Assembly (NCBI GenBank): GCA_001824635.1 | Contig: MHYB01000066.1 | Span: forward strand, 1 to 27,355 | Reading direction: 5' to 3' | DNA length: 27,355 nt | Origin: Planctomycetes bacterium GWF2_50_10 | Lineage (GTDB): Bacteria > Planctomycetota > Phycisphaerae > Sedimentisphaerales > GWF2-50-10 | Shown here: positions 1 through 6,295 of the stretch, one piece after another | Layout: every line of letters begins with the position of its first letter | Numbering within the stretch: position 1 is the stretch's first letter | The notes under the pieces: generated by a model | Seen by the model: only the letters and a program-made list of their open reading frames with translations | What the model was told of the DNA's origin: nothing | The model's database searches: none | Made by a program: the position numbers and the translations under genes

Positions 1-916
1 TCAAACAATTAAGGGCTGCTTCGCTTCTTGAAAGCTGGCCTACCTGTTTTTGCAGTTCGTCAATAACCGCCCGCGCCAATGCTTTTGAATCGGTCAGGCA
101 TATCGCCGAGCCTGGATCGTGCTCAAGCTGGCTGAGCATATCGGCAGCTATCCAGTTTGCCCTTGCGTGATGGTTTGCGATAACGAGTACCTCGCTTGGC
201 CCCGCGATGGAATCGATATCGACCAGGCCGTAAACTTGCCGCTTTGCCGCGGTAACATACCAGTTGCCCGGGCCGGCTATCTTATCGACTTTTTTTATTG
301 TCTGTGTTCCCCATGCAAGCGCCGCAACAGCCTGCGCTCCGCCGACACGGTAAACCTCTTTTATTCCCAATTCCCAGCACAACCCGAGTATAACAGGGTG
401 AATGCTTTTATTATACCGCGGAGGCGAAACCACGACGATCTCTTCAACTCCCGCTACTTTTGCCGGAACCGCCGTCATTATCACCGTACTTGGAAGCGGC
501 GCCGAAGCCCCCGGTATGCAAAGGCCTACCCTCTTTAGCGCACTGTATTTAATGCCTTTTGGCCGGCTCCTCGTGACGAATATCCGTTTTTGGTATTCCT
601 GCACATTTTTTATGGCCTTTCGCAGCGTAGACAGCAGCGAAGGATCAAGATTCTCATGAGCTTCCTTGAGACTGCCCTCTTCAATGCGGAACTGCGAAGG
701 CATAAGTGACACTTTGTCGAATTTTTTTGTAAGCTCGGCCAGCGCCTTATCCCCATTTGCCCCAACATCGCTGATAATACCTGCAACAGACTCGCTCACA
801 TCAGGCCTGCTCCGCAGAAAACCCGCAAGGCTTAAATCCGCCTGCAGACGGTCTACGCGCGAGCGATAATCACTCTGGCTGGCATCGATCAAAATACTAC
901 CGAAATCAAATTTCAT
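1..916 (-). CDS. hisD: Histidinol dehydrogenase, N-terminal 305 residues (cut by left edge)
   Basis: This enzyme makes the last two oxidations of histidine synthesis, L-histidinol to L-histidine with NAD+ and Zn2+, in the cytosol. I translated the minus strand from the ATG at 916-914; the frame stays open to base 1, so about the last 120 residues of a ~430-residue protein are missing. The family core is clear: GLCIPG near 131-136, RVGGAQAVAALAWGT near 190-204, KIAGPGN near 212-218, and the signature around IAGPSEVLVIA (237-247). Gln263 and His266 in SQLEHD match the first two zinc ligands; the catalytic Glu-His pair lies beyond the edge. It is the last visible gene of the acn operon, starting 12 bp after the preceding stop, with only a weak GTGGGA-type ribosome site. 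No other his genes are in view. Confidence 0.95.
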   Translation of the reverse strand, partial: MKFDFGSILIDASQSDYRSRVDRLQADLSLAGFLRSRPDVSESVAGIISDVGANGDKALAELTKKFDKVSLMPSQFRIEEGSLKEAHENLDPSLLSTLRKAIKNVQEYQKRIFVTRSRPKGIKYSALKRVGLCIPGASAPLPSTVIMTAVPAKVAGVEEIVVVSPPRYNKSIHPVILGLCWELGIKEVYRVGGAQAVAALAWGTQTIKKVDKIAGPGNWYVTAAKRQVYGLVDIDSIAGPSEVLVIANHHARANWIAADMLSQLEHDPGSAICLTDSKALARAVIDELQKQVGQLSRSEAALNCL

Positions 917-928
917 GTTAAATCCCAC

Positions 929-1750
929 TTAACGGGCGAAATTGCCGTGGCTGTATTGGCGTGTCGCACGCGATAGCAAAATATAATATTGCCCATCGAA
1001 ACGCGTGAGCATGCCGGTTGCTTTAAAACGGACACGGTCTGGCTCACTCGATTGAACTTTAAGTGCATTTGCCAGTGCTGCGTTGGGCAGTACTCTTAGC
1101 GAAACCATCTGCACTGAACGTCCCAGCCCATCGGGCACGAAGACATAATTTTTCATGTAGTCCTGGTGAATAAACCCGCTCCGCTCAGTGAAGACCACAT
1201 CCTCATTGGTAACGGATATTGTTCCCTCGACAAGCTTTTGCAGATCGACGGTTCGACGTGGTTTAAGCCGCTCCAAAACTTCTTTTGGTATGGATATTTT
1301 GTCATTTGGATCGGCAAAATCAGGCGCATTTGGCTCAGGCCCCGCCGATTCCGCCAGCTGATTCGGCTCCGCCGCCGCTGGAGATTCGGTTACCGGCAAA
1401 AGGATCATCGGGTACACATAATTGCTGCCTTGATATTTCGTGATCGTTCCCCAAAGCCGAAACTCGCCCACGTTAGAACTGCTCATTGAAGCTATTACAC
1501 GTTCAAGCGCGCTCGAAGCCAGCATTTCCAAACTCTGGCCCGGGGCTATTTTGTTCTTGGTATCTGTAATTTCTTCATCAAAGGTGCACATCCACTTGCC
1601 ATTTTCGGAATCATAGGAAATAATCACGGCCGCACTTGCTACGGGCGCACCGTCCCGAAGCAGCGAATTTGCGTCAACAGGCGTATTTGGCTCAGATCGT
1701 GATGCCTGGCAAAACATCGCAACAAAGAGCAATATTAAAAGTTTTTTCAT
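929..1750 (-). CDS. Secreted hypothetical protein, 273 aa
   Basis: I do not recognise a family. The first ~20 residues look like a Sec signal peptide: Lys2-Lys3, then the hydrophobic run LLILLFVAMF, then a small-residue cleavage region near QAS. A Cys at about residue 14 lies inside the hydrophobic run, so it is not a convincing lipobox. Two folded halves (about 25-120 and 165-270) are separated by a Pro/Ala/Glu/Asn-rich linker near 120-150. The second half has alternating hydrophobic strands typical of a small beta domain. The gene sits between the LOG-like gene (3 bp upstream) and hisD (12 bp downstream), so it is probably cotranscribed from the acn promoter. An exported protein inside a metabolic operon suggests positional rather than functional linkage. 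Existence as a gene is well supported by spacing and signal peptide; function is unknown. Confidence 0.8.
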   Translation of the reverse strand: MKKLLILLFVAMFCQASRSEPNTPVDANSLLRDGAPVASAAVIISYDSENGKWMCTFDEEITDTKNKIAPGQSLEMLASSALERVIASMSSSNVGEFRLWGTITKYQGSNYVYPMILLPVTESPAAAEPNQLAESAGPEPNAPDFADPNDKISIPKEVLERLKPRRTVDLQKLVEGTISVTNEDVVFTERSGFIHQDYMKNYVFVPDGLGRSVQMVSLRVLPNAALANALKVQSSEPDRVRFKATGMLTRFDGQYYILLSRATRQYSHGNFAR

Positions 1751-1753
1751 ACT

Positions 1754-2290
1754 TCAAATCCCGATCAATTTTTCTTTCAGAATCCGGGCAGCGTCGTCTG
1801 GATCGGCTGCAAAATCGACATAAGAAAGACTTTTTTGGTCATCCCTGCCGACAAGCTCGACAACTGGCCTCCAGAAAGACCCAAGCAGTATAACGGGTTT
1901 AGCCCGGTCAATAAAGTGTTTGTTTTTAAGTTCCCAGACATGTGCCAGTTCCAGCAGTGTGCCCGTCCCGCCTGGCAGCACGACATAGCCGTCCCCAAGC
2001 GATATGATCGTCGATAGCCTTTGCTCCAGGTCTGCTGTGGATACCTCTTTTGTTACGTATTCGTTGGCTTTCGAGCGTTTAAACGCGTAGCACGTTACTC
2101 CCGTAACGGATGCACCCGCCTCTGATGCGCCTTTTGCCGCTGCCAGCATAGTTCCGCTGTAACCGCCGTTTGCGACATCAAATCCCGCCAGCGCAAGTGC
2201 TTTTCCCAGGCTATGCGCAAGTTGAAATATTTCCGAGCCTGGCTCCGCGCGGGACGTTCCAAAGATCGAGATCACCTTTCTCGACACCAT
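1754..2290 (-). CDS. LOG/DprA-like Rossmann nucleotide-binding protein (TIGR00725-type), 178 aa
   Basis: This is a small cytosolic protein of the LOG / lysine-decarboxylase-like Rossmann superfamily. The N-terminal strand KVISIFGTSRA is followed by a GGYSGTM loop near 42-48. The hallmark PGGxGTxxE motif is present as LPGGTGTLLELAHVWE (about 104-119). Length (178 aa) and the GGYSGTM form resemble the TIGR00725 group more than classical cytokinin-releasing LOG proteins; members are thought to bind or hydrolyse nucleotide monophosphates or related molecules, but the substrate here cannot be told from sequence. The ATG at 2290 lies 3 bp after the acn stop and its own stop is 3 bp before the next start, so translation is probably coupled across this operon. 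Confidence 0.85.
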   Translation of the reverse strand: MVSRKVISIFGTSRAEPGSEIFQLAHSLGKALALAGFDVANGGYSGTMLAAAKGASEAGASVTGVTCYAFKRSKANEYVTKEVSTADLEQRLSTIISLGDGYVVLPGGTGTLLELAHVWELKNKHFIDRAKPVILLGSFWRPVVELVGRDDQKSLSYVDFAADPDDAARILKEKLIGI

Positions 2291-2293
2291 GGA

Positions 2294-4264
2294 TTACAAG
2301 CCGCCCTTCCGCGTAAATTCAAGCAGCCCGCCTGCAAGCAGGATTGCGCGGTCGCGACCGGAAAGCGTTATCGTACCCTGGATTTCAAAATTGCCCGTAA
2401 CGTCTTTTATGCTGATTTCGTCTGACGATCTGATCGCTTCAAGAAGGTTATCTATCACCAGTTCATTATCAGCGGAAATTCTGTCATAATCAGCCGCATT
2501 GGCGAACTGTATCGGCAATATTGCGAAATTGATCAGGTTCGCCTTGTGTATCCGCTCGATAGTTTTGGCCAGCACCGCCTTTACCCCAAGGTACATGGGG
2601 CACAGCGCCGCATGTTCTCTGCTTGAACCCTGCCCGTAACTTTCACCTGCTACGATAACGCCGCCGATGCCTTTGGCCTTAAGTTCAAGACCTCTTTGAG
2701 CAAATGTGGGCTTGCCTTTTTCATTGAAGCAGTTGAAAACTACTTCGGCATATCTGGGAACATTCGAGCGGTACTTCAAAAACGCTCCCGCGGGCATTAT
2801 ATGATCCGTCGTTATCTTATCGCCGCACTTGAGAAGCACTTTTGCAGTCAATTTCGCCGGCAATTCCTTCGCAGCCTCTGGAACAACAATGGTAGGGCCT
2901 CGCAGCACCTCTGTATTGGCCGCCTTTGCAGGATCAAGTGGTTTCTCGATCATTGAATCGTCTATTAAAAATTCAGAAGGCATCTCGACCTGTGGATATA
3001 TGATGCCGAACTTGGAAGTAAGTTCGCGTGGATCGGTGAATTCACCAGTTAGCGCTGCCGCTATGGCGGTTTCCGGGCTGACTAGATACGCAAAATCCGG
3101 CGATGTTCCCGTCCGCCCCGCGAAATTACGGTTGAACGTCCTCACGCTCACACTGTCGTTTGCCGGCGAATAGCCCTGCCCTATGCAAGGCCCGCAGCCC
3201 GATTCCAGCAGACGTGTGCCGCCGGCAATTATCTTTGCAAGCGAACTGTTTGCCGCCAGCATCGAAAGCACCTGCCGTGATCCCGGCGCGATCGCGAATT
3301 CCACCATGGGATTTGTTGCCTTCTGGGCCAGCACTCCAGCCACAAGCATAAGATCCGTAAAGCTCGAATTTGTGCAGCTTCCTATTACCACCTGCCCAAC
3401 TTTTGTCCCCGCCAGTTCGCGAACTGTCTTGATATTATCCGGCGAAGATGGACACGCCGCCATCGGCTCAAGGCTTGAAAGATCTATCTCGATAACCCTG
3501 TCATACTTTGCGTCTGCGTCAGCCGCAATAGCTTTGTAATCACTGCCGCGTTTCTGGGCTTCAAGAAATTTCTGCGTCTGCGTATCCGACGGAAATACGC
3601 TTGTCGTCACACCCAGTTCGGCTCCCATATTTGTGATAGTCGCTCGCTGAGGAACGGTAAGGTCTGCTATGCCCGGGCCGAAATATTCGATCACACAGCC
3701 CACATTGCCCTTGGTCGTAAGAATGCTGAGCAACTTAAGGATCACATCCTTGCTGGCCACCCACTCCTGTAGCTTGCCGGTAAGTTTGACACCAATAACT
3801 TTGGGACACGTCAGGTAAAACGCCCCGCCGCCCATCGCCACAGCCACATCCAGACCGCCCGCCCCGATAGCAAGCATCCCGATGCCGCCGCATGTGGGAG
3901 TATGTGAATCCGAGCCGAGCAGCGTCGCCCCCGGCTTGCCGAAGCGTTCAAGGTGAACCTGGTGGCAGATGCCGTTGCCTGCCCTGCTGTGATAAACGCC
4001 AGATTTGGCCGCTACCGTTTGCAGATAAAGATGATCGTTATGGTTTTCGGGGCCGAACTGGCTCATATTATGGTCTATGTAGCTTACCGACACCTGCGTC
4101 TTAACGCGCCCGGCATTCATAGATTCGAATAGCAGAAATGCTGTCGTACCCGTCGCGTCCTGCGTAAGCGTCTGGTCTATGCGGATACCGATAGATTCGC
4201 CCGCAATAAGTTCGCCGCTGATGAGGTGATCTTTAAGAATCTTGTAAGTCAAATTCAAAGCCAT
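2294..4264 (-). CDS. acnA: Aconitate hydratase, short Aquifex type, 656 aa
   Basis: Aconitase isomerises citrate and isocitrate in the TCA cycle using a [4Fe-4S] cluster. The cluster cysteines are visible: Cys297 in GSCTNSS and Cys357/Cys360 in GCGPCIGQG. The substrate-binding start GSDSHTPTCGGIGMLAIGAGG is complete, and the C-terminal swivel domain carries TTDHIMPAG and GQGSSREHAAL. At ~656 aa it is much shorter than ~890-residue AcnA and fits the short aconitase group first seen in Aquifex. I chose the ATG at 4264 rather than an in-frame ATG at 4282 because GGAG lies 7 bp upstream of 4264 and nothing suitable precedes 4282. It is the first gene of a four-gene operon with hisD last, and a good promoter lies just upstream. 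The related homoaconitase/LeuC family is less likely because both halves are fused. Confidence 0.95.
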   Translation of the reverse strand: MALNLTYKILKDHLISGELIAGESIGIRIDQTLTQDATGTTAFLLFESMNAGRVKTQVSVSYIDHNMSQFGPENHNDHLYLQTVAAKSGVYHSRAGNGICHQVHLERFGKPGATLLGSDSHTPTCGGIGMLAIGAGGLDVAVAMGGGAFYLTCPKVIGVKLTGKLQEWVASKDVILKLLSILTTKGNVGCVIEYFGPGIADLTVPQRATITNMGAELGVTTSVFPSDTQTQKFLEAQKRGSDYKAIAADADAKYDRVIEIDLSSLEPMAACPSSPDNIKTVRELAGTKVGQVVIGSCTNSSFTDLMLVAGVLAQKATNPMVEFAIAPGSRQVLSMLAANSSLAKIIAGGTRLLESGCGPCIGQGYSPANDSVSVRTFNRNFAGRTGTSPDFAYLVSPETAIAAALTGEFTDPRELTSKFGIIYPQVEMPSEFLIDDSMIEKPLDPAKAANTEVLRGPTIVVPEAAKELPAKLTAKVLLKCGDKITTDHIMPAGAFLKYRSNVPRYAEVVFNCFNEKGKPTFAQRGLELKAKGIGGVIVAGESYGQGSSREHAALCPMYLGVKAVLAKTIERIHKANLINFAILPIQFANAADYDRISADNELVIDNLLEAIRSSDEISIKDVTGNFEIQGTITLSGRDRAILLAGGLLEFTRKGGL

Positions 4265-4290
4265 ATAATCTCCGCTATACAAAACAGGAA

Positions 4291-4319
4291 ATTATACCGT
4301 ATTTATACGATTATGACAA
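4291..4319 (-). promoter_or_regulatory. Sigma-70-type promoter of the acn operon
   Basis: On the minus strand TTGTCA (4319-4314) is followed after exactly 17 bp by a perfect TATAAT (4296-4291). Transcription would begin near 4284, giving a leader of about 20 nt containing the GGAG ribosome site. Confidence 0.75.
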
Positions 4320-4369
4320 CGGCGGTTTTAATTACTAAGTGGTGCTCTGTAGAAAAGGTTTTGATTTAC

Positions 4370-4469
4370 GCCCTGAAGGGGCATAATTTGATAGCCCAGG
4401 GTGGAGCGAAGCGCAGCCCTGGGTCAAAAAGCCAAAATGTACAAAGCCCTGAAAGGGCGAGATATAATG
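4370..4469. repeat. Dispersed palindromic repeat cluster (REP-like)
   Basis: Two copies of a ~24-bp word begin with GCCCTGAA at 4370 and 4446, and each is itself a small palindrome (GCCCT-GAA-AGGGC in the second). Between them GCCCAGGG (4394-4401) pairs with CCCTGGGT (4417-4424) around a loop rich in GGAGCGAAGCG. The layout (outer word, hairpin, outer word) looks like an extragenic repetitive element rather than a terminator, since no T-tract follows. Whether it recurs in the genome cannot be seen here. Confidence 0.55.
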
Positions 4470-4531
4470 TTTTATACCGAGCACTAAGTGTTACGATGTT
4501 TAGGTTACAAAATGTGCGTTTCTGGTCTGGT

Positions 4532-4552
4532 AACCAGCAACTAGCAACCAGC
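4532..4552. repeat. Heptad word tract A (AACCAGC type)
   Basis: Three consecutive 7-bp words of the form AAC(C/T)AGC, followed by a partial fourth. This is one of at least seven intergenic tracts in the window with a 7-bp period. Confidence 0.6.
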
Positions 4553-4597
4553 AACACTTTCGCGTGTAGCACAATTACTGACTGCTTAGTAAGTGCG

Positions 4598-4792
4598 TCA
4601 GCGTGGCTTTGCTCTTGCCCGCCGGCGACGGCTCAACGCCCTAGTCGATTGAGCTGCCTTTTCTTCGGGCCTTACGGTCTCGCTCGCTTTTCGCCCCCGC
4701 GCATCAACTTCACCTGAAATCGATTTTCGCAGTTGGTTTAGCGATGTACCCTTTGGGGTATTCCATTTAAGTTTTTCACCCTTTTTGGCCAT
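4598..4792 (-). CDS. Small basic hypothetical protein, 64 aa
   Basis: I do not recognise this protein. It is supported mainly by a strong ribosome site, AAGGAG, 6 bp upstream of the ATG at 4792. It is strongly basic: the N-terminus MAKKGEKLKW is Lys-rich, the middle (about 20-50) is mixed-charge, and the last ~14 residues are an Arg-rich tail containing RRRRARAKPR. No membrane segment or signal is visible. Such composition suits nucleic-acid or ribosome contact, but that is inference. It lies downstream of the entericidin gene on the same strand, separated by the long hairpin element and a GC-rich hairpin directly ahead of its ribosome site. A chance frame cannot be fully excluded. Confidence 0.55.
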   Translation of the reverse strand: MAKKGEKLKWNTPKGTSLNQLRKSISGEVDARGRKASETVRPEEKAAQSTRALSRRRRARAKPR

Positions 4793-4808
4793 GACTGCTC
4801 CTTAAAAC

Positions 4809-4828
4809 GGGGCGCACAATCGCGCCCC
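4809..4828 (-). terminator. GC-rich hairpin just ahead of the small basic gene (terminator or attenuator)
   Basis: On the minus strand a perfect 7-bp stem GGGGCGC / GCGCCCC with a 6-nt loop is followed immediately by GTTTT and then the AAGGAG ribosome site of the 64-aa gene. The short T-run makes it a weak intrinsic terminator; its position suggests it may gate read-through from the entericidin gene. Confidence 0.45.
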
Positions 4829-4851
4829 CGCATCGTCCAGAACTCGAGCGT

Positions 4852-5010
4852 TAGAGCATTTTAAGATATGATGCTCTGGTTGTGGCGTAGCGAAAACTCG
4901 CAAGACAAGGACGGCGAAGCAGGAAATGTCCTTCATTTTCGATGCAGCCGGACGCCATATTGCGAGTTTGCAGTAGCCAGAACCAGAGCAGGATAGCTTA
5001 AACTGCTCTA
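4852..5010. repeat. 159-bp long imperfect palindrome (hairpin element)
   Basis: The outer arms are 30 nt each, 4852-4881 and 4981-5010, and pair with about five mismatches; both contain GCTCTGGTT / AACCAGAGC. The stem continues inward, with AAACTCGCAA (4894-4903) pairing to TTGCGAGTTT (4960-4969), and the tip holds a further small stem, AAGGAC (4907-4912) with GTCCTT (4928-4933). The right arm ends exactly at the first base of the entericidin stop codon. It could be a MITE-like element, a dispersed structured repeat or the 3' end of the entericidin transcript. No T-tract follows in either direction. Confidence 0.7.
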
Positions 5011-5139
5011 GTCTGCCGCCTCTTCTATCTGTTCCCCCGTCCACTGGACATCTTCCCCGAAGCCTTCAGTCGTACGGCAGCCCACAAACGCGACCGTCCA
5101 CATTAGAAGCGCTGCGATCAGTAACATCTTTTTAACCAT
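5008..5139 (-). CDS. Entericidin A/B-family lipoprotein, 43 aa
   Basis: A short gene with ribosome site AAGGAG 7 bp ahead of the ATG at 5139. Residues 1-20 form a lipoprotein signal (MVKKMLLIAALLMWTVAFVG) ending at Cys21. The mature part is about 23 residues and contains GFGEDVQWTGEQIEEAA, which matches the GFGxDxxxxGexIexaA pattern of entericidin proteins. These are small envelope lipoproteins known in E. coli as an antidote/toxin pair tied to stationary phase and osmotic stress; here only one member is seen. The stop TAG coincides with the end of the 159-bp palindrome. A divergent coiled-coil lipoprotein gene starts 237 bp away, so the region looks like an envelope-stress locus. The match is by motif, not by search. 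Confidence 0.85.
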   Translation of the reverse strand: MVKKMLLIAALLMWTVAFVGCRTTEGFGEDVQWTGEQIEEAAD

Positions 5140-5180
5140 GGTAATCTCCTTATCTTAAGTTCTCAAACTGACCGATTTAT

Positions 5181-5201
5181 TTTTGCCCTTTGCCTTTTGC
5201 C
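5181..5201. repeat. Heptad word tract B (TTTTGCC type)
   Basis: Three consecutive 7-bp words (T/C)TTTGCC lie in the spacer between the divergent entericidin and lipoprotein genes. Confidence 0.55.
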
Positions 5202-5219
5202 CTCTCAAACTCGCCCTCT

Positions 5220-5331
5220 TTGACAATACAATTTGTCAATAAGTAATCCAATAAGGTTTTTGGCACAGTAAAATCAGAAACTTCCTTATGCAAGGTATTT
5301 TCTTGGAGGAGTACAGTTAGATAACACTGTA
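5220..5331. promoter_or_regulatory. Divergent intergenic region with two 6-N8-6 inverted repeats
   Basis: Between the divergent lipoprotein genes are two inverted repeats with the same geometry: TTGACA-N8-TGTCAA (5220-5239) and TACAGT-N8-ACTGTA (5312-5331). The first places a TTGACA on both strands, so it could serve as overlapping -35 elements, but I see no good -10 at 16-18 bp on either strand. The second lies just upstream of the coding start at 5377. Either could be an operator; no regulator is identified. Confidence 0.4.
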
Positions 5332-5376
5332 AACGGCAAAGAAATGGTAACCAAATTTTATTGGGAGGGTTTTACA

Positions 5377-5994
5377 ATGGTTCATCGGTGGAATACAATT
5401 TTGATCGCGACGGTAATCTCGGCTCTGGCTCTTGGCGGATGCGAGAAAAAGGAAGAGGGCGCCGATCAGGAAGCCAACACAACAGCTCAGTCGCAGTTCG
5501 GGCAGGATCAGTCATCCCAGGTCGCCCAGACCTCAAAGGAAGATCTCGATCAGTTGCGAACCGAAGCACAGGGCATGTCCGAATCGCAGCTTAAATCCTC
5601 CGCACAGCAGCTCGCGACTGATTACAGCAACGTAAAGAACCAGATCACGCAAATGTCAGATCAGATGCGCAGCGGCGATGGCATGATCGCCGGCGACCGT
5701 GCCCAGATGCAAACCCAGATCACCCAGCTTCGCCAGAATTCACAGAACATAAAGGATAAATATGATGTCTATGCTTCAGTCGCAAAGCAAAAGGGAATAA
5801 ATCTGGCAAGCATTGATGAAATGGCCCAACAGTCAGCTCAAACCCAGCCATCGACTCAGGATGCCAATCAGGGTGGCACCATGCAGGATACAAATCAGGG
5901 CGGCGCAATGCAGGAACCCAATAGTACCGGCACTGACACCGGCACCACAGATACAAATATGCCTGCTGACGCAAACAAGACACAGCAGGGCTAG
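5377..5994 (+). CDS. Coiled-coil lipoprotein, Q-rich, 205 aa
   Basis: A lipoprotein of unknown function. I chose the ATG at 5377 because GGGAGGG lies 7 bp upstream; an upstream in-frame ATG at 5344 has no ribosome site and would bury the signal. Residues 1-21 are the signal with lipobox LGGC ending at Cys22. Residues ~55-140 are rich in Gln, Leu and charged residues with a heptad-like pattern (DLDQLRTEAQ, QITQLRQNSQ), suggesting a coiled coil. The last ~50 residues are a low-complexity Gln/Asn/Thr/Gly tail with a repeated NQGG(T/A)MQ unit. It is divergent from the entericidin gene and followed by a strong hairpin terminator. The composition suggests an envelope spacer or stress lipoprotein, but this is inference. 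Confidence 0.8.
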   Translation: MVHRWNTILIATVISALALGGCEKKEEGADQEANTTAQSQFGQDQSSQVAQTSKEDLDQLRTEAQGMSESQLKSSAQQLATDYSNVKNQITQMSDQMRSGDGMIAGDRAQMQTQITQLRQNSQNIKDKYDVYASVAKQKGINLASIDEMAQQSAQTQPSTQDANQGGTMQDTNQGGAMQEPNSTGTDTGTTDTNMPADANKTQQG

Positions 5995-6054
5995 AGCGTT
6001 AATTTAAGCTCAAGCGAGCAGGGCCAGAGACTCTTCGCCGAGGACAAACTCCGG

Positions 6055-6104
6055 GAGCGGTTTGAACAATTATGTTTGGGGGGCAAACCGCTCTATTTCT
6101 TTTT
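6055..6104 (+). terminator. Intrinsic terminator after the coiled-coil lipoprotein gene
   Basis: GAGCGGTTTG (6055-6064) pairs perfectly with CAAACCGCTC (6084-6093), a 10-bp stem with a 19-nt loop, followed by a T-rich run (TATTTCTTTTT). Confidence 0.7.
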
Positions 6105-6163
6105 GCTGAAACAACGATTCCAGATTGTGCTTTACTATAAGACCGCAAGTGTGTTGCCCCCTT

Positions 6164-6198
6164 CTTCCTGTCTCCTGTATTCTGACTCCTGTATTCTG
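6164..6198. repeat. Heptad word tract C (words ending in CTG)
   Basis: Five consecutive 7-bp words all end in CTG; ACTCCTG and TATTCTG alternate. It occupies the ~300-bp gap between the lipoprotein terminator and the promoter of the PocR-AraC gene, where I see no gene. Confidence 0.65.
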
Positions 6199-6216
6199 AC
6201 TTTTCTCTCATTGTTA

Positions 6217-6246
6217 TTGTAGTTTTTCCCTACACTATGGTATAAT
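6217..6246 (+). promoter_or_regulatory. Promoter of the PocR-AraC regulator gene
   Basis: TTGTAG (6217-6222) is followed after 18 bp by a perfect TATAAT (6241-6246). Transcription would start near 6253, about 43 nt ahead of the start codon. Confidence 0.65.
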
Positions 6247-6295
6247 CCTGTTCGTATCTGTAAACTTTTCACCAATACGGGCGTAATGATTTACC

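Larger units (their letters stand above)
4283..4597. other. Gene-free stretch holding promoter and dispersed repeats
   Basis: These ~315 bp contain no supported gene. The left end holds the acn promoter, the middle a palindromic repeat cluster (4370-4469), and the right end a 7-bp-period word tract (4532-4552). The reading frames that cross it lack ribosome sites and follow the repeats, so I treat them as chance. Confidence 0.6.

Noticed and set aside
1166..1489. Plus-strand open frame inside the secreted hypothetical gene
   Set aside because: Antisense shadow with no ribosome site and biased Arg/Trp-rich composition.
4802..5044. 80-residue minus-strand open frame across the long palindrome
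   Set aside because: It reads through the repeat arms, has no ribosome site, and conflicts with the better-supported entericidin gene in another frame.
5258..5275. Sigma-54-like TTGGCAC ahead of the coiled-coil lipoprotein gene
   Set aside because: The -12 element (TTGC type) is absent at the required spacing.
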